Assembly (NCBI RefSeq): GCF_017876295.1
Contig: NZ_JAGINT010000002.1
Coordinates: forward strand, 4,030,001-4,094,000
Direction of reading: 5' to 3'
Length of the DNA: 64,000 bases
Origin: Kribbella aluminosa
Lineage (GTDB): Bacteria > Actinomycetota > Actinomycetes > Propionibacteriales > Kribbellaceae
The stretch's first letter is position 1; every line of letters starts with the position of its first letter. Both the position numbers and the translations under genes were made by a program. Of this stretch, positions 52,855 through 60,875 are shown piece by piece. Below the pieces are notes generated by a model, which saw only the letters and a list, made by a program, of their open reading frames with translations, was not told the origin of the DNA and ran no database searches.

Positions 52855-53934
52855 ATGGCGGGTGCAGCGAGTGCGACGAGCGCGGAGCGCGCGGCGGCCG
52901 ATCGCGAGAAGGCGCTGGCGACCGCGCTGACGCAGATCGAGCGGCAGTGTGGCAAGGGTTCGGTGATGCGCCTTGGGGAGCAGAACAGGCCTCCGATCGA
53001 GGTCATCCCGACCGGGTCGATCGCGCTCGACATCGCGCTCGGGATCGGCGGTCTGCCGCGCGGTCGCGTGGTGGAGATCTACGGTCCGGAATCCTCCGGT
53101 AAGACGACCGTCGCCCTGCACGCGGTCGCGAACGCTCAGCGGGCCGGTGGGATCGCGGCGTTCATCGACGCCGAGCACGCCCTCGACCCGGACTACGCGC
53201 GGAAGCTGGGCGTCGACACCGACGCGCTCCTGGTCTCGCAGCCCGATTCCGGTGAGCAGGCGCTGGAGATCGCCGACATGCTGGTCCGCTCCGGCGCGAT
53301 CGACATCGTCGTGATCGACTCGGTGGCCGCGCTGGTGCCGCGCGCCGAGATCGAGGGCGAGATGGGCGACAGCCACGTCGGTCTGCAGGCCCGGCTGATG
53401 AGCCAGGCGCTGCGGAAGATGACCGGTGCGGTCAGCGGGACGAACACGACCGCGATCTTCATCAACCAGCTGCGCGAGAAGATCGGCGTGATGTTCGGCT
53501 CCCCGGAGACGACGACCGGTGGTAAGGCGCTGAAGTTCTACGCGTCGGTGCGGCTGGACGTTCGCCGGATCGAGTCGCTCAAGGACGGCACCGACGTGGT
53601 CGGTAACCGGACCCGCGTCAAGGTCGTGAAGAACAAGGTGGCCCCGCCGTTCAAGCAGGCCGAGTTCGACATCATCTACGGCCAGGGCATCAGCCGCGAA
53701 GGCAGCCTGCTCGACCTCGGCGTGGAGCAGGGCTTCGTCCGCAAGGCCGGCGCCTGGTTCACGTACGAGAGCGACCAGCTCGGCCAGGGCCGGGAGAACG
53801 CGCGGAACTTCCTGCGCGACAACCCCGACCTGGCGAACGAGCTGGAGAAGAAGATCATGGAGAAGATGGGCATCGGTCCGACCCTGGACCAGCCGGCCGA
53901 CAAGGCCGCGGCCGAGGTCGATGTCGACTTCTGA
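52855..53934 (+). CDS. recA: Recombinase A
   Basis: Strand-exchange ATPase and LexA co-protease, 359 residues. Walker A is GPESSGKTT near residue 76. Walker B follows VIDSVAALVP, with L1 EIEGEMGDSHVGLQARLMSQ, L2 FINQLREKIGVMFGSPETTT, and the short acidic tail ending AEVDVDF. No intein. ATG 52855 has AGGTGG upstream; the frame stays open far upstream but only as leader. The 3' end overlaps recX by 14 nt. Confidence 0.98.
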   Translation: MAGAASATSAERAAADREKALATALTQIERQCGKGSVMRLGEQNRPPIEVIPTGSIALDIALGIGGLPRGRVVEIYGPESSGKTTVALHAVANAQRAGGIAAFIDAEHALDPDYARKLGVDTDALLVSQPDSGEQALEIADMLVRSGAIDIVVIDSVAALVPRAEIEGEMGDSHVGLQARLMSQALRKMTGAVSGTNTTAIFINQLREKIGVMFGSPETTTGGKALKFYASVRLDVRRIESLKDGTDVVGNRTRVKVVKNKVAPPFKQAEFDIIYGQGISREGSLLDLGVEQGFVRKAGAWFTYESDQLGQGRENARNFLRDNPDLANELEKKIMEKMGIGPTLDQPADKAAAEVDVDF

Positions 53935-56044
53935 CCGACCCTCCGCGGGCGGCAGCGTCCCCCGGCAGCCCATAGCTGCCGAGGACGCCGCCCCCGCGGC
54001 GCTGTCCCTGCCCCACGACGAACGCCTGGCCCTGGCGCGCAAGCTCCTGGCCGAAGGCGCGTCCGGGGCTGCGACGGCCTCTGCGAGTGAGCCCGCCGAG
54101 AGCACGTCGTACCGTCGTACGGCGTCTCGACGGGTGGCCGACCAACGCGGTACGACGCAATCGGATGACGGTCCGCCCGAAGCTTCGACGCGCCGGGGGC
54201 AAGGAAGTCGCCCGAGTGCGCGCGGTCGTGGTGCGGACGGGAGCCGGGTGGACTCGGACGAGATCCAAGAAGAGGGCGAGTGGAGTGCGGCGCGTCGACG
54301 CCCGGGCTCTATTCGCCGGACTGCCGGCACGGTGGACCCTTGGGACGAGCCCTCACCCGACGAGACTGACCCGACAGACGCCCGGGCCGAACGGAAACCC
54401 CGGCGACGGCAGGATCCTGCTCAGCCAGACACCGAAACATTCCGCGCGGAGCCACAGGCGGCCCGGCCGGCGACCCGCCGCAGTACGCCACGTCCACCCG
54501 CGAAGGTCGTTGACCCGTGGGGCGACGAGGACAAGCAAGTAACCCGAACCTTCAAGGCCCAGGCCGACAACCGGCTGGCCGAAGCCCGCGCCTTCGCCGC
54601 CGACGAACCCTCCTCGTCCACTGCGGACCCACACCTGCCGCCCACCGCCGACGAACCCTCCTCACACACCGCCCCGGGTCGCCGCGCCACGCCTCGGACC
54701 ACTCATTCCCCCGAGACCACCCCCGAGCCCGAGACCACTCCCGAGCCCGAGCCCGAGACCACGCCTGAACCCGAGGCCGAGACCACCCCCGAGCCCGAGA
54801 CCACGCCTGGGTCCGAGACCACGCCTGGGTCCGAGACCACGCCTGGGTCCGAGACCGGGCCTGGGTCCGAGACCGGGCCTGGGTCCGAGACCACGCCTGG
54901 GTCCGAGACCACACCAGAGCCCACGCTTCAGGCCAGGCGTGAGCCCGGGACCGCGCGACCCGCCGACGGCGGGAGAGGTCGCTCTACGCCGCCGCTCGAA
55001 CCTGAGCCGTCGCAGGCGACCCCGGGAGCCGATCTCGTCGGCGCCTTTCCCTTCGATCCGTGGGCAGAACCAGACGATCCGGCTGAGACCGCTGAGCCAC
55101 CGGCCGACGACAATCGTGCGGTTCCCGATCGTGCGGTTCCCGATCGTGCGGTGATGGATGGTGCTGCGGGGGTGGCAGTTGATCCTTGGGGGGAATCGGG
55201 GGATGAGATTGGGGCGGGTGGGAGTTCAACTGCCTCGGGCGGTGGTGGGGTGCGCCGTTCTCGTGCGCAGACGCCGGCGGCGACCGGCGGAGTCTCCCGT
55301 GGTGGGCGCGATGAGAGTTTGAGTGGGTCTACCGGCTCCGTACGTCCGGCACCTGTTGACCAGACTCCCCCGGGTCGCGACCGTGCTTCGGCGGCTTCGG
55401 CGGCTTCGGCGGGGAGTGGTGCGGGGGCGCGGGGGGAGCGGCGGCGTCGGGTGGGTGGTGGGGGGTTTGGGCGGTCGCGGAAGCGGCGGGTGGATGGCGA
55501 GCCGGGGGCGGCGGATCCGGGGGTTGATCAGGATGCTGATCCGTATTCGGTGGCTCGGACGATCCTGCTGGACAAGTTGACGGGGCAGCCGCGGACGCGG
55601 GCCGAGTTGGCGGATGTGCTGGCGGATCGGGAGATTCCGGATGAGGTGGCCGACGAGGTGCTGGATCGGTTCACCGATGTCGGGCTGATCGACGACGCCG
55701 CGTTCGCGAATGCGTGGGTGGAGTCGCGGCATCGTGGGCGCGGGTTGGGGAAACGTGCGCTGGCGCAGGAGCTTCGGCGGCGCGGGGTGGACGACGAGCT
55801 TGCGCGGGATGCGCTTGAGGAGCTTGATTCCGAGCAGGAAGAGCAGACCGCTCGGGAGCTGGTACGACGGAAGCTGCGGTCGATGCGTTCCCTCGAACGC
55901 CAGGTGGCGATGCGACGCCTGCTCGGGATGCTTGCCCGCAAGGGGTATTCGGGCGGCCTGGCGATGAGCATCGTGAAGCAGGAGCTCGACGCGAGTCACG
56001 ACGAGTTCCCACTGCTGGACTCGTCCGGGTTGGAAGCCGAGTAG
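53921..56044 (+). CDS. recX: RecX regulatory protein with a 537-residue low-complexity N-terminal extension
   Basis: RecX caps RecA filaments and limits recombination. The family domain is only residues 538-707: YSVARTILLDKLTGQPRTRA, EVLDRFTDVGLIDDAAFANA, RRRGVDDELARDALEELD and the C-terminal LGMLARKGYSGGLAMSIVKQ. All before it is a disordered, acidic, Pro/Thr/Glu/Ser-rich segment, including a run of 18-bp DNA repeats. RecX is normally 150-270 residues. ATG 53921 overlaps recA, which supports it as the coupled start. A later start within the low-complexity part cannot be excluded, but none has the same coupling. Confidence 0.9.
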   Translation: MSTSDRPSAGGSVPRQPIAAEDAAPAALSLPHDERLALARKLLAEGASGAATASASEPAESTSYRRTASRRVADQRGTTQSDDGPPEASTRRGQGSRPSARGRGADGSRVDSDEIQEEGEWSAARRRPGSIRRTAGTVDPWDEPSPDETDPTDARAERKPRRRQDPAQPDTETFRAEPQAARPATRRSTPRPPAKVVDPWGDEDKQVTRTFKAQADNRLAEARAFAADEPSSSTADPHLPPTADEPSSHTAPGRRATPRTTHSPETTPEPETTPEPEPETTPEPEAETTPEPETTPGSETTPGSETTPGSETGPGSETGPGSETTPGSETTPEPTLQARREPGTARPADGGRGRSTPPLEPEPSQATPGADLVGAFPFDPWAEPDDPAETAEPPADDNRAVPDRAVPDRAVMDGAAGVAVDPWGESGDEIGAGGSSTASGGGGVRRSRAQTPAATGGVSRGGRDESLSGSTGSVRPAPVDQTPPGRDRASAASAASAGSGAGARGERRRRVGGGGFGRSRKRRVDGEPGAADPGVDQDADPYSVARTILLDKLTGQPRTRAELADVLADREIPDEVADEVLDRFTDVGLIDDAAFANAWVESRHRGRGLGKRALAQELRRRGVDDELARDALEELDSEQEEQTARELVRRKLRSMRSLERQVAMRRLLGMLARKGYSGGLAMSIVKQELDASHDEFPLLDSSGLEAE
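54710..54925 (+). repeat. 18-bp tandem repeats in the recX 5' half
   Basis: Units of GAGACCACGCCTGGGTCC (coding ETTPGS) repeat at least seven times at 54799-54912. Related units (GAGACCACC/TCCCGAGCCC, coding ETTPEP) extend it on the left. Copies are nearly identical, suggesting recent expansion. Confidence 0.8.
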
Positions 56045-56324
56045 CCCCGTCGCGGCTGCTTGGAGCCGACACCTCGTCCGGAGCCCGCGCCTCGTCCGGA
56101 GCAGGAGTTGCGGTGGCTTGATAGGACCAGGGCCAGCTGGTCAGTTTCTGCATGGGGCAGGCCGCTCGGACGGGGGCATGCCTGCCTGGCTCGCGTACCG
56201 GAGGCCGTCTCTGGACGATCAGCGCAGTCGGACGGCGGCGACCTTGCGGACAGCGTTCGCTCGGGGTGCATACTCAACGTTTCGCCGGGGCACGCGGGGC
56301 GGAGAATCTTGGGGTGTACGCGGG

Positions 56325-56774
56325 ATGGAGAGTGCGGTGACCGGCAGGCCCGGGCGCGGGTTTGTTGTGCGTGACGGTGCGGCTGAGGACCGGGTGGGGA
56401 TCCGGCGGTTGTTGCGCGAGCTGCACGGTGATGTGGCTGAGTCGATGACGCTGCCGGTTGTGCGGCAGGAGGCGCGGACATTCGTTGCTGTCGACGGCCT
56501 TGAGTTGGCCGGCGTGGTGGTCGGGACGTTCGTGGACTACGGGCGCGAGCCGTACGGGACCATCGAGGAACTCGTTGTGGCGCCAGGGTGGCGTGGGGCT
56601 GGGATCGGGACTGCGTTGCTGGACGAGTGCCGGGGATGGCTGGCGGGAACTGGCGCCGAGGTGGTGTTCGTTTCGGCGGTTGGGGATGCGGCTGCGGAGT
56701 TCTATTTGCGGGCGGGGTTTGTTCGGTGTGTTGGGTCCTGGTTGTGGGGTGGGACTGCGGTGGGGCGGGAGTAG
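56325..56774 (+). CDS. GNAT family N-acetyltransferase
   Basis: 149 residues. The acetyl-CoA motif IEELVVAPGWRGAGIGTALL and the motif B segment FYLRAGFVRCVG are clear, and the N-terminus GFVVRDGAAEDRVGIRRLLR is typical. Two starts are possible: ATG 56325, or GTG 56337, which has GGAG at 6-nt spacing. The substrate is unknown. A YjbR gene follows after 9 nt. Confidence 0.87.
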   Translation: MESAVTGRPGRGFVVRDGAAEDRVGIRRLLRELHGDVAESMTLPVVRQEARTFVAVDGLELAGVVVGTFVDYGREPYGTIEELVVAPGWRGAGIGTALLDECRGWLAGTGAEVVFVSAVGDAAAEFYLRAGFVRCVGSWLWGGTAVGRE

Positions 56775-56783
56775 GTTGGGAGG

Positions 56784-57188
56784 ATGGTGGGTTTTGGGGA
56801 CGTCGAGCGGGTGGTTGCGGGGTTGCCGGGGACCGTTGAGGCGGAGCGGCATGGGATGCAGACGTGGACGGTCGGGGGGAAGGCCTATGCGTGGGTTCGG
56901 CCGTTCAGTAAGGCCGATTTGAAGCGGTTCGGGGAGGAGACGCCGCCGGAGGGGCCGATTTTGGCGTTGACGGTTGAGGATCTGGCGGAGAAAGAGGCTG
57001 TGCTCGCGGCGCGGGCGGGGGACGGGTTCTTCACGATTCCGCATTTCGACGGGTATGCGGCGGTGCTGGTTCAGCTCGACAAGGTGTCGGAGCGGGTGCT
57101 GGAGGAGGCGTTGCTCGACGCGTGGTTGGTGCATGCGCCGGCGGACGTCGCGAAAACCCACCTGGGCCAGGGCTATCCGCTCAGGTAG
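56784..57188 (+). CDS. MmcQ/YjbR family protein
   Basis: 134 residues. The YjbR fold shows in EAERHGMQTWTVGGKAYAWV, RPFSKADLKRFGEE and the late YAAVLVQLDKVSERVLEEAL. These small proteins have a double-wing, CyaY-like fold that may bind DNA; role unknown. The ATG has GGGAGG directly upstream, and TAGGTT ends 6 nt before it. Confidence 0.87.
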   Translation: MVGFGDVERVVAGLPGTVEAERHGMQTWTVGGKAYAWVRPFSKADLKRFGEETPPEGPILALTVEDLAEKEAVLAARAGDGFFTIPHFDGYAAVLVQLDKVSERVLEEALLDAWLVHAPADVAKTHLGQGYPLR

Positions 57189-57984
57189 ACCAGAAGGCGG
57201 CACTCGCTGGGTCGTGCGGCAACGCCCAGGCCGGCCCTCGGGCGCAGGCCTCAAGTTGGGTGCACAGAGGGTTTGAGTAGGTAGTGCGGAGGCTCAGGTA
57301 GGGGGGTGGGGGTGCTCGGGCAGGTCGTGCGGGAGGCGCTCAAAGTAGGTAGTGCGGAGTCGCTCGGTCACGCGAGCAGAGCGCTCTGGTAGGTAATGCC
57401 GAGGTGCTCGGGCAGGACCGGGTGGAGGCGCTCGAGTGGGGCGTGCGGAGGATGCTCACGTACGCGGTGCGAGGTGCTCCGGTGGGGCGTGCGGAGGAGG
57501 TTCATGTACGCGGTGCGGCGGCGCGGTGGGTTGTGGGGAGGCTGTGCACGGTGTCAGTAGGGCCGGGTAGATGGCCCGGGTGTAGGGCGCGGGGTGTGCG
57601 GAGGTGAGGGTGTGTGAGGTGCGCGGCCGAGGGGTGTGCGAGGTGCGGAGTCGACCGGTGCGTCGGGTGCGGGTTGACGGGTGCGTGGGGTGCGGAGTTG
57701 ACGGGCGTAGGGGTGCGGGGTTGACGGGTGTGTGAGGTGCGGGGGCTGAGGGGGTGTGAGGTGCGGGGGCTGAGGGGGTGTGAGGTGCGGGGCTCACGGG
57801 TGGGGATTCGGCAGTATTAGGGGTGTGGGGTTACGGAGGGTTAGGGGGTTGGGGGAGTGGGGTGCGGCGAGGGGCGTTGACGGGTGGGGCGTGACGGTGT
57901 GTTATCCGAGGTAGGACCGGTATTTGGGCTGGTCCGTAGGCTGTGGTTTTCCGTCGATCCGCCCCAGACACCGCGGAGGGTGCA
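57189..57984. other. G-rich minisatellite intergenic region (796 nt)
   Basis: No gene. Degenerate units around GGTAGTGCGGAGGCGCTC fill 57260-57500. Then GTGAGGTGCGG-based units of about 24 bp (GGGGTGTGAGGTGCGGGGGC plus TGAG) fill 57600-57810. The last 140 nt before the antitoxin-like gene should hold its promoter, but I see no clear box. Confidence 0.75.
57260..57810. repeat. Degenerate G-rich tandem repeats
   Basis: The 24-bp unit around TGTGAGGTGCGGGGGCTGAG repeats two to three times exactly near 57730-57795 and many more times with changes. Strong strand bias (G on plus, C on minus). G-quadruplex-capable tracts such as GGGGGGTGGGGG occur at 57301-57312. Confidence 0.75.
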
Positions 57985-58644
57985 ATGAACGATTTCCAGG
58001 AACAGGCGAAGAACTGGCTCCGGAATGTCGTCAAGCAGAACCCGGACAAGATCAAGGCCGGGGTCGAGAAGGCCGGCGACTTGATCGACAAGCAGACTGG
58101 CGGGAAATACGCGGACAAGGTCGACGCGGTCCAGCAGAAGGTCGGCAGCTTCGTCGACAAGCAGAATTCCGAAGACACCTCGACCCGGTCGGCGGGCGAA
58201 TCCGAGCAGGCCAGCGAGCCCGCCGCCGCAGCGGATCCGACCCGCGCCGCTGAGCCCACCACCGCAGCAGCGGACGGGAGCTACGCTGCCGAGTCCACCA
58301 CAGCAGCCGAGTCGACCGACGCTGCTGAGCCTGCCGCAGGAGCCGAGTCGGCCCACGCCGCTGAGCCCGCCGCAGGAGCCGAGTCGGCCCACGCCGCTGA
58401 GCCCGCCGCAGGAGCCGAGTCGGCCCACGCTGCTGAGCCTGCCGCAGCGGCCGAGTCGGGCCGCGCCGCTGAGTCCGGCGCGGGAGCGGAGTCGAGCCGC
58501 GCCGGTGAGGCTGCCGTGGGAGTGGAGTCGTCTCACGTTGGCGAGTCTGCCGGAGTACCGGAGACTGCTCAGGCTGCCGCCGAGTCGGAGAGCGCAGCGG
58601 GCCCGTCCGATGCCGTCGGATCGTCAGGGAGTCAGGCGCAGTAG
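57985..58644 (+). CDS. MT0933-like antitoxin-family protein with Ala/Glu repeat tail
   Basis: 219 residues. Residues 1-60 match the antitoxin-like family of MT0933 (KAGVEKAGDLIDKQTGGKYA, then DKVDAVQQKVGSFVDKQ). The rest is an acidic alanine-rich tail. Its DNA repeats a 36-bp unit three or four times, coding AAEPAAGAESAH. ATG 57985 has GGAGGG at 4-nt spacing. No toxin-like partner is adjacent, so a toxin-antitoxin role is doubtful. A stress or envelope protein is equally possible. Confidence 0.8.
   Translation: MNDFQEQAKNWLRNVVKQNPDKIKAGVEKAGDLIDKQTGGKYADKVDAVQQKVGSFVDKQNSEDTSTRSAGESEQASEPAAAADPTRAAEPTTAAADGSYAAESTTAAESTDAAEPAAGAESAHAAEPAAGAESAHAAEPAAGAESAHAAEPAAAAESGRAAESGAGAESSRAGEAAVGVESSHVGESAGVPETAQAAAESESAAGPSDAVGSSGSQAQ
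58325..58440 (+). repeat. 36-bp tandem repeat in the antitoxin-like gene
   Basis: Three or more head-to-tail copies of a 36-bp unit beginning GCCGCTGAGCCCGCCGCAGG code for a 12-residue Ala/Glu/Ser/His repeat (AAEPAAGAESAH). The copies are nearly identical. Confidence 0.8.
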
Positions 58645-59234
58645 GCGCGCGAAGCCAGGTGCGGCCCGTGAGGGGAGCTGTCGCGGGTCGTGCCGGCGAA
58701 CCGGGAGCGGACAGCGCCTCGTCGACGGACGACGCCCGTACGTCGCGGTACCAGATCACAAGGTGGTCTTGTGGGGAGATCCGGGTCCGCGTGGGCGAGT
58801 GTCCGTCTTGACCGGCCGGTAGGCCGCGCTTAGCCTCGGCATCAGGAAGGGATGAATCCACCGGGTTCGGTGGCGGACATGAGACGGTGGGCCGGTGAAA
58901 CGGCCGGCCGGACGAGAACGCAATCACGCTCTGCGGAGCTGAAGGAAGGGCGACGGTGCCGAAGTGTGCCGTCGGATAGGCAGGACCGCCGTAGTACCGC
59001 GCGTAGTGCCCGGCCGGGCCGACGAGCGGAGTTCCCGAAACCGGGACGTACGGTGCGGGTGTCCAGAACGACGGCGGACGGGGGTCCGCGGATCGTGAGT
59101 ACCCGCGGCCGATCCGAAACACCGGCGCTGACACCGGCCGGTTCGCCGTACCCGCGATGCCGCCGTACCTGCGGATTCCCTTCGACCGATGGCCACAGTC
59201 CCTTGCCGGGACTCGACGGAGAGGGGAGACGCCG
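58645..59234. other. Long leader and intergenic region before RNase Y
   Basis: No credible gene. A 128-codon open frame at 58852-59238 has an amino-acid make-up with no structure (rich in Arg, Ser, Pro) and its ATG sits directly on the AGGAAGGG box. A good promoter is present at 58808-58836, so most of this region is probably the 5' leader of rny. Confidence 0.65.
58808..58836 (+). promoter_or_regulatory. Vegetative-type promoter, probably for rny
   Basis: -35 TTGACC (58808-58813), 17-nt spacer, -10 TAGCCT (58831-58836). This is the best sigma-70-like match I found in the window. Transcription would begin near 58843, giving a leader of about 390 nt before the RNase Y start. Confidence 0.65.
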
Positions 59235-60875
59235 ATGACCGCGATGTCCGTTGGCCTGGCCCTGATCGGACTGCTGATCGCCGGACTGCTGGCCTGGATC
59301 GGCATCACCCTCTCCCGCCGGAAGGCCGTCGAGACCGCAACCGCCCACCACGAGGTCGAGGCTGCGGCCGAGCAGGTCCGCCGGCAGGCTGAGGAGGAGG
59401 CCGCCGTACTGCGGTCCCGCGCCGCGACGGCGGAGCATCGCGCCGAGGAGGTGCGGCGTACCGCGGAGGACCGGGCGTCGGAGGTACGGCGGGACGCGGA
59501 GCAGCGGGCGTCCGACGTACGGCGGGAAGCCGAGGCGGAGGCGCAGTCGATCCGGGACGACCTGCGCGAGCAGCGCCTGGAGATGGAGCGCCGCGACCAC
59601 CGGCTGACCGAACGCGAGGAGCGGCTCGACGAGCAGCACCGGGCGATCGAGGAACGGCAGACCGAGCTGACCGCGCAACTCGCCGAGCTGGCGCGGCGCG
59701 GCCAGGAGATCAAGGACCTGGAGGACGAGCGCCGGCGGATCCTCGAAGGGGTCGCGAACCTGACCGCCGAGCAGGCGAAGGCCGAGCTGGTGGCGGCGAT
59801 CGAGGACGAGGCGAAGCGGCACGCGCACTCGACCGTCCGGGACATCGAGCGGCAGGCGCTCGACGAGGGCGAGACGAAGGCGCGCAAGATCATCACCGGC
59901 GCGGTGCAGCGGCTCGCGTCGGAGCAGACGAGCGAGTCCGTCGTGTCCGTCGTGCATCTGCCGAGCGACGACATGAAGGGCCGGATCATCGGCCGCGAGG
60001 GCCGCAACATCCGGTCGTTCGAACAGACCACCGGCGTGAACCTGATCATCGACGACACCCCGGAAGCCGTGCTGCTGTCGTGCTTCGATCCGGTACGGCG
60101 GGAGACGGCGCGGCTGACGCTGGACTCGCTGGTGCTGGACGGCCGGATCCACCCGAGCCGGATCGAGGAGATCTACGAACGCAGCAAGGGCGAGGTCGCC
60201 GAGCTGTGCGAACGGGCCGCCGAGGACGCGATGGCCGAGGTCGGCATCACCGAGCTGCACCCCGAGCTGGTCCGCACGATGGGCCTGCTGCGGTACCGGA
60301 CGTCGTACGGGCAGAACGTCCTGAAGCACCTGGTCGAGTCGGCGCACCTCGCCGGGATGATGGCCTCCGAGCTCGGGCTGGATCCGAAGCTGTGCAAGCG
60401 TGGTGCGTTCCTGCACGACATCGGGAAGGCGCTGACGCACGAGTCCGAGGGCAGTCACGCGATCGTCGGCGCCGAGCTGGCGAAGAAGTACGGCGAGAAC
60501 GACGACGTCGTGCACTGCATCGAGGCGCACCACAACGAGGTCGAGGTACGGACCGTCGAGGCGGTGCTGACGCAGGCGGCGGACGCGGTCAGCGGTGGAC
60601 GGCCGGGTGCGCGGCGGGAGTCGCTGGAGGCGTACGTGCAGCGGCTCGAACGGCTGGAGGAGATCGCGATGCACCACGACGGCGTCGAGAAGGTGTTCGC
60701 GATGCAGGCCGGACGGGAGATCCGGGTGATGGTGCTGCCGGACGCCGTCGACGACATCGCGGCGCAGGTGATGGCCCGCGACATCGCCAAGCAGGTCGAG
60801 GAGGAGCTGACCTATCCCGGTCAGATCCGCGTCACCGTGGTTCGCGAGTCGCGGGCGACCGAGGTCGCGAAGTAG
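59235..60875 (+). CDS. rny: Ribonuclease Y
   Basis: Membrane-anchored endonuclease initiating mRNA decay, 546 residues. One N-terminal helix (MSVGLALIGLLIAGLLAWIG) leads into a long Arg/Glu/Ala-rich coiled coil to about 220. A KH domain (GRIIGREGRNIRSFEQTTG, NLIIDD) and an HD domain (LHDIGKALTHE, IEAHHNEVE) complete the family layout. ATG 59235 has GAGGGGAG upstream. Its last 44 nt overlap the convergent acyl-CoA dehydrogenase gene. Together with RNase J it shows a decay machinery of the Firmicutes type in this organism. Confidence 0.96.
   Translation: MTAMSVGLALIGLLIAGLLAWIGITLSRRKAVETATAHHEVEAAAEQVRRQAEEEAAVLRSRAATAEHRAEEVRRTAEDRASEVRRDAEQRASDVRREAEAEAQSIRDDLREQRLEMERRDHRLTEREERLDEQHRAIEERQTELTAQLAELARRGQEIKDLEDERRRILEGVANLTAEQAKAELVAAIEDEAKRHAHSTVRDIERQALDEGETKARKIITGAVQRLASEQTSESVVSVVHLPSDDMKGRIIGREGRNIRSFEQTTGVNLIIDDTPEAVLLSCFDPVRRETARLTLDSLVLDGRIHPSRIEEIYERSKGEVAELCERAAEDAMAEVGITELHPELVRTMGLLRYRTSYGQNVLKHLVESAHLAGMMASELGLDPKLCKRGAFLHDIGKALTHESEGSHAIVGAELAKKYGENDDVVHCIEAHHNEVEVRTVEAVLTQAADAVSGGRPGARRESLEAYVQRLERLEEIAMHHDGVEKVFAMQAGREIRVMVLPDAVDDIAAQVMARDIAKQVEEELTYPGQIRVTVVRESRATEVAK

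Noticed and set aside
57404..57607. 67-codon frame in the G-rich repeat region
   Set aside because: Sits in the repeats, no ribosome site, no family.
58852..59238. 128-codon frame before rny with an ATG after AGGAAGGG
   Set aside because: No spacing between the box and ATG, random-looking composition, no family; more likely leader RNA. The overlap ATGA with rny is the only point in its favour.
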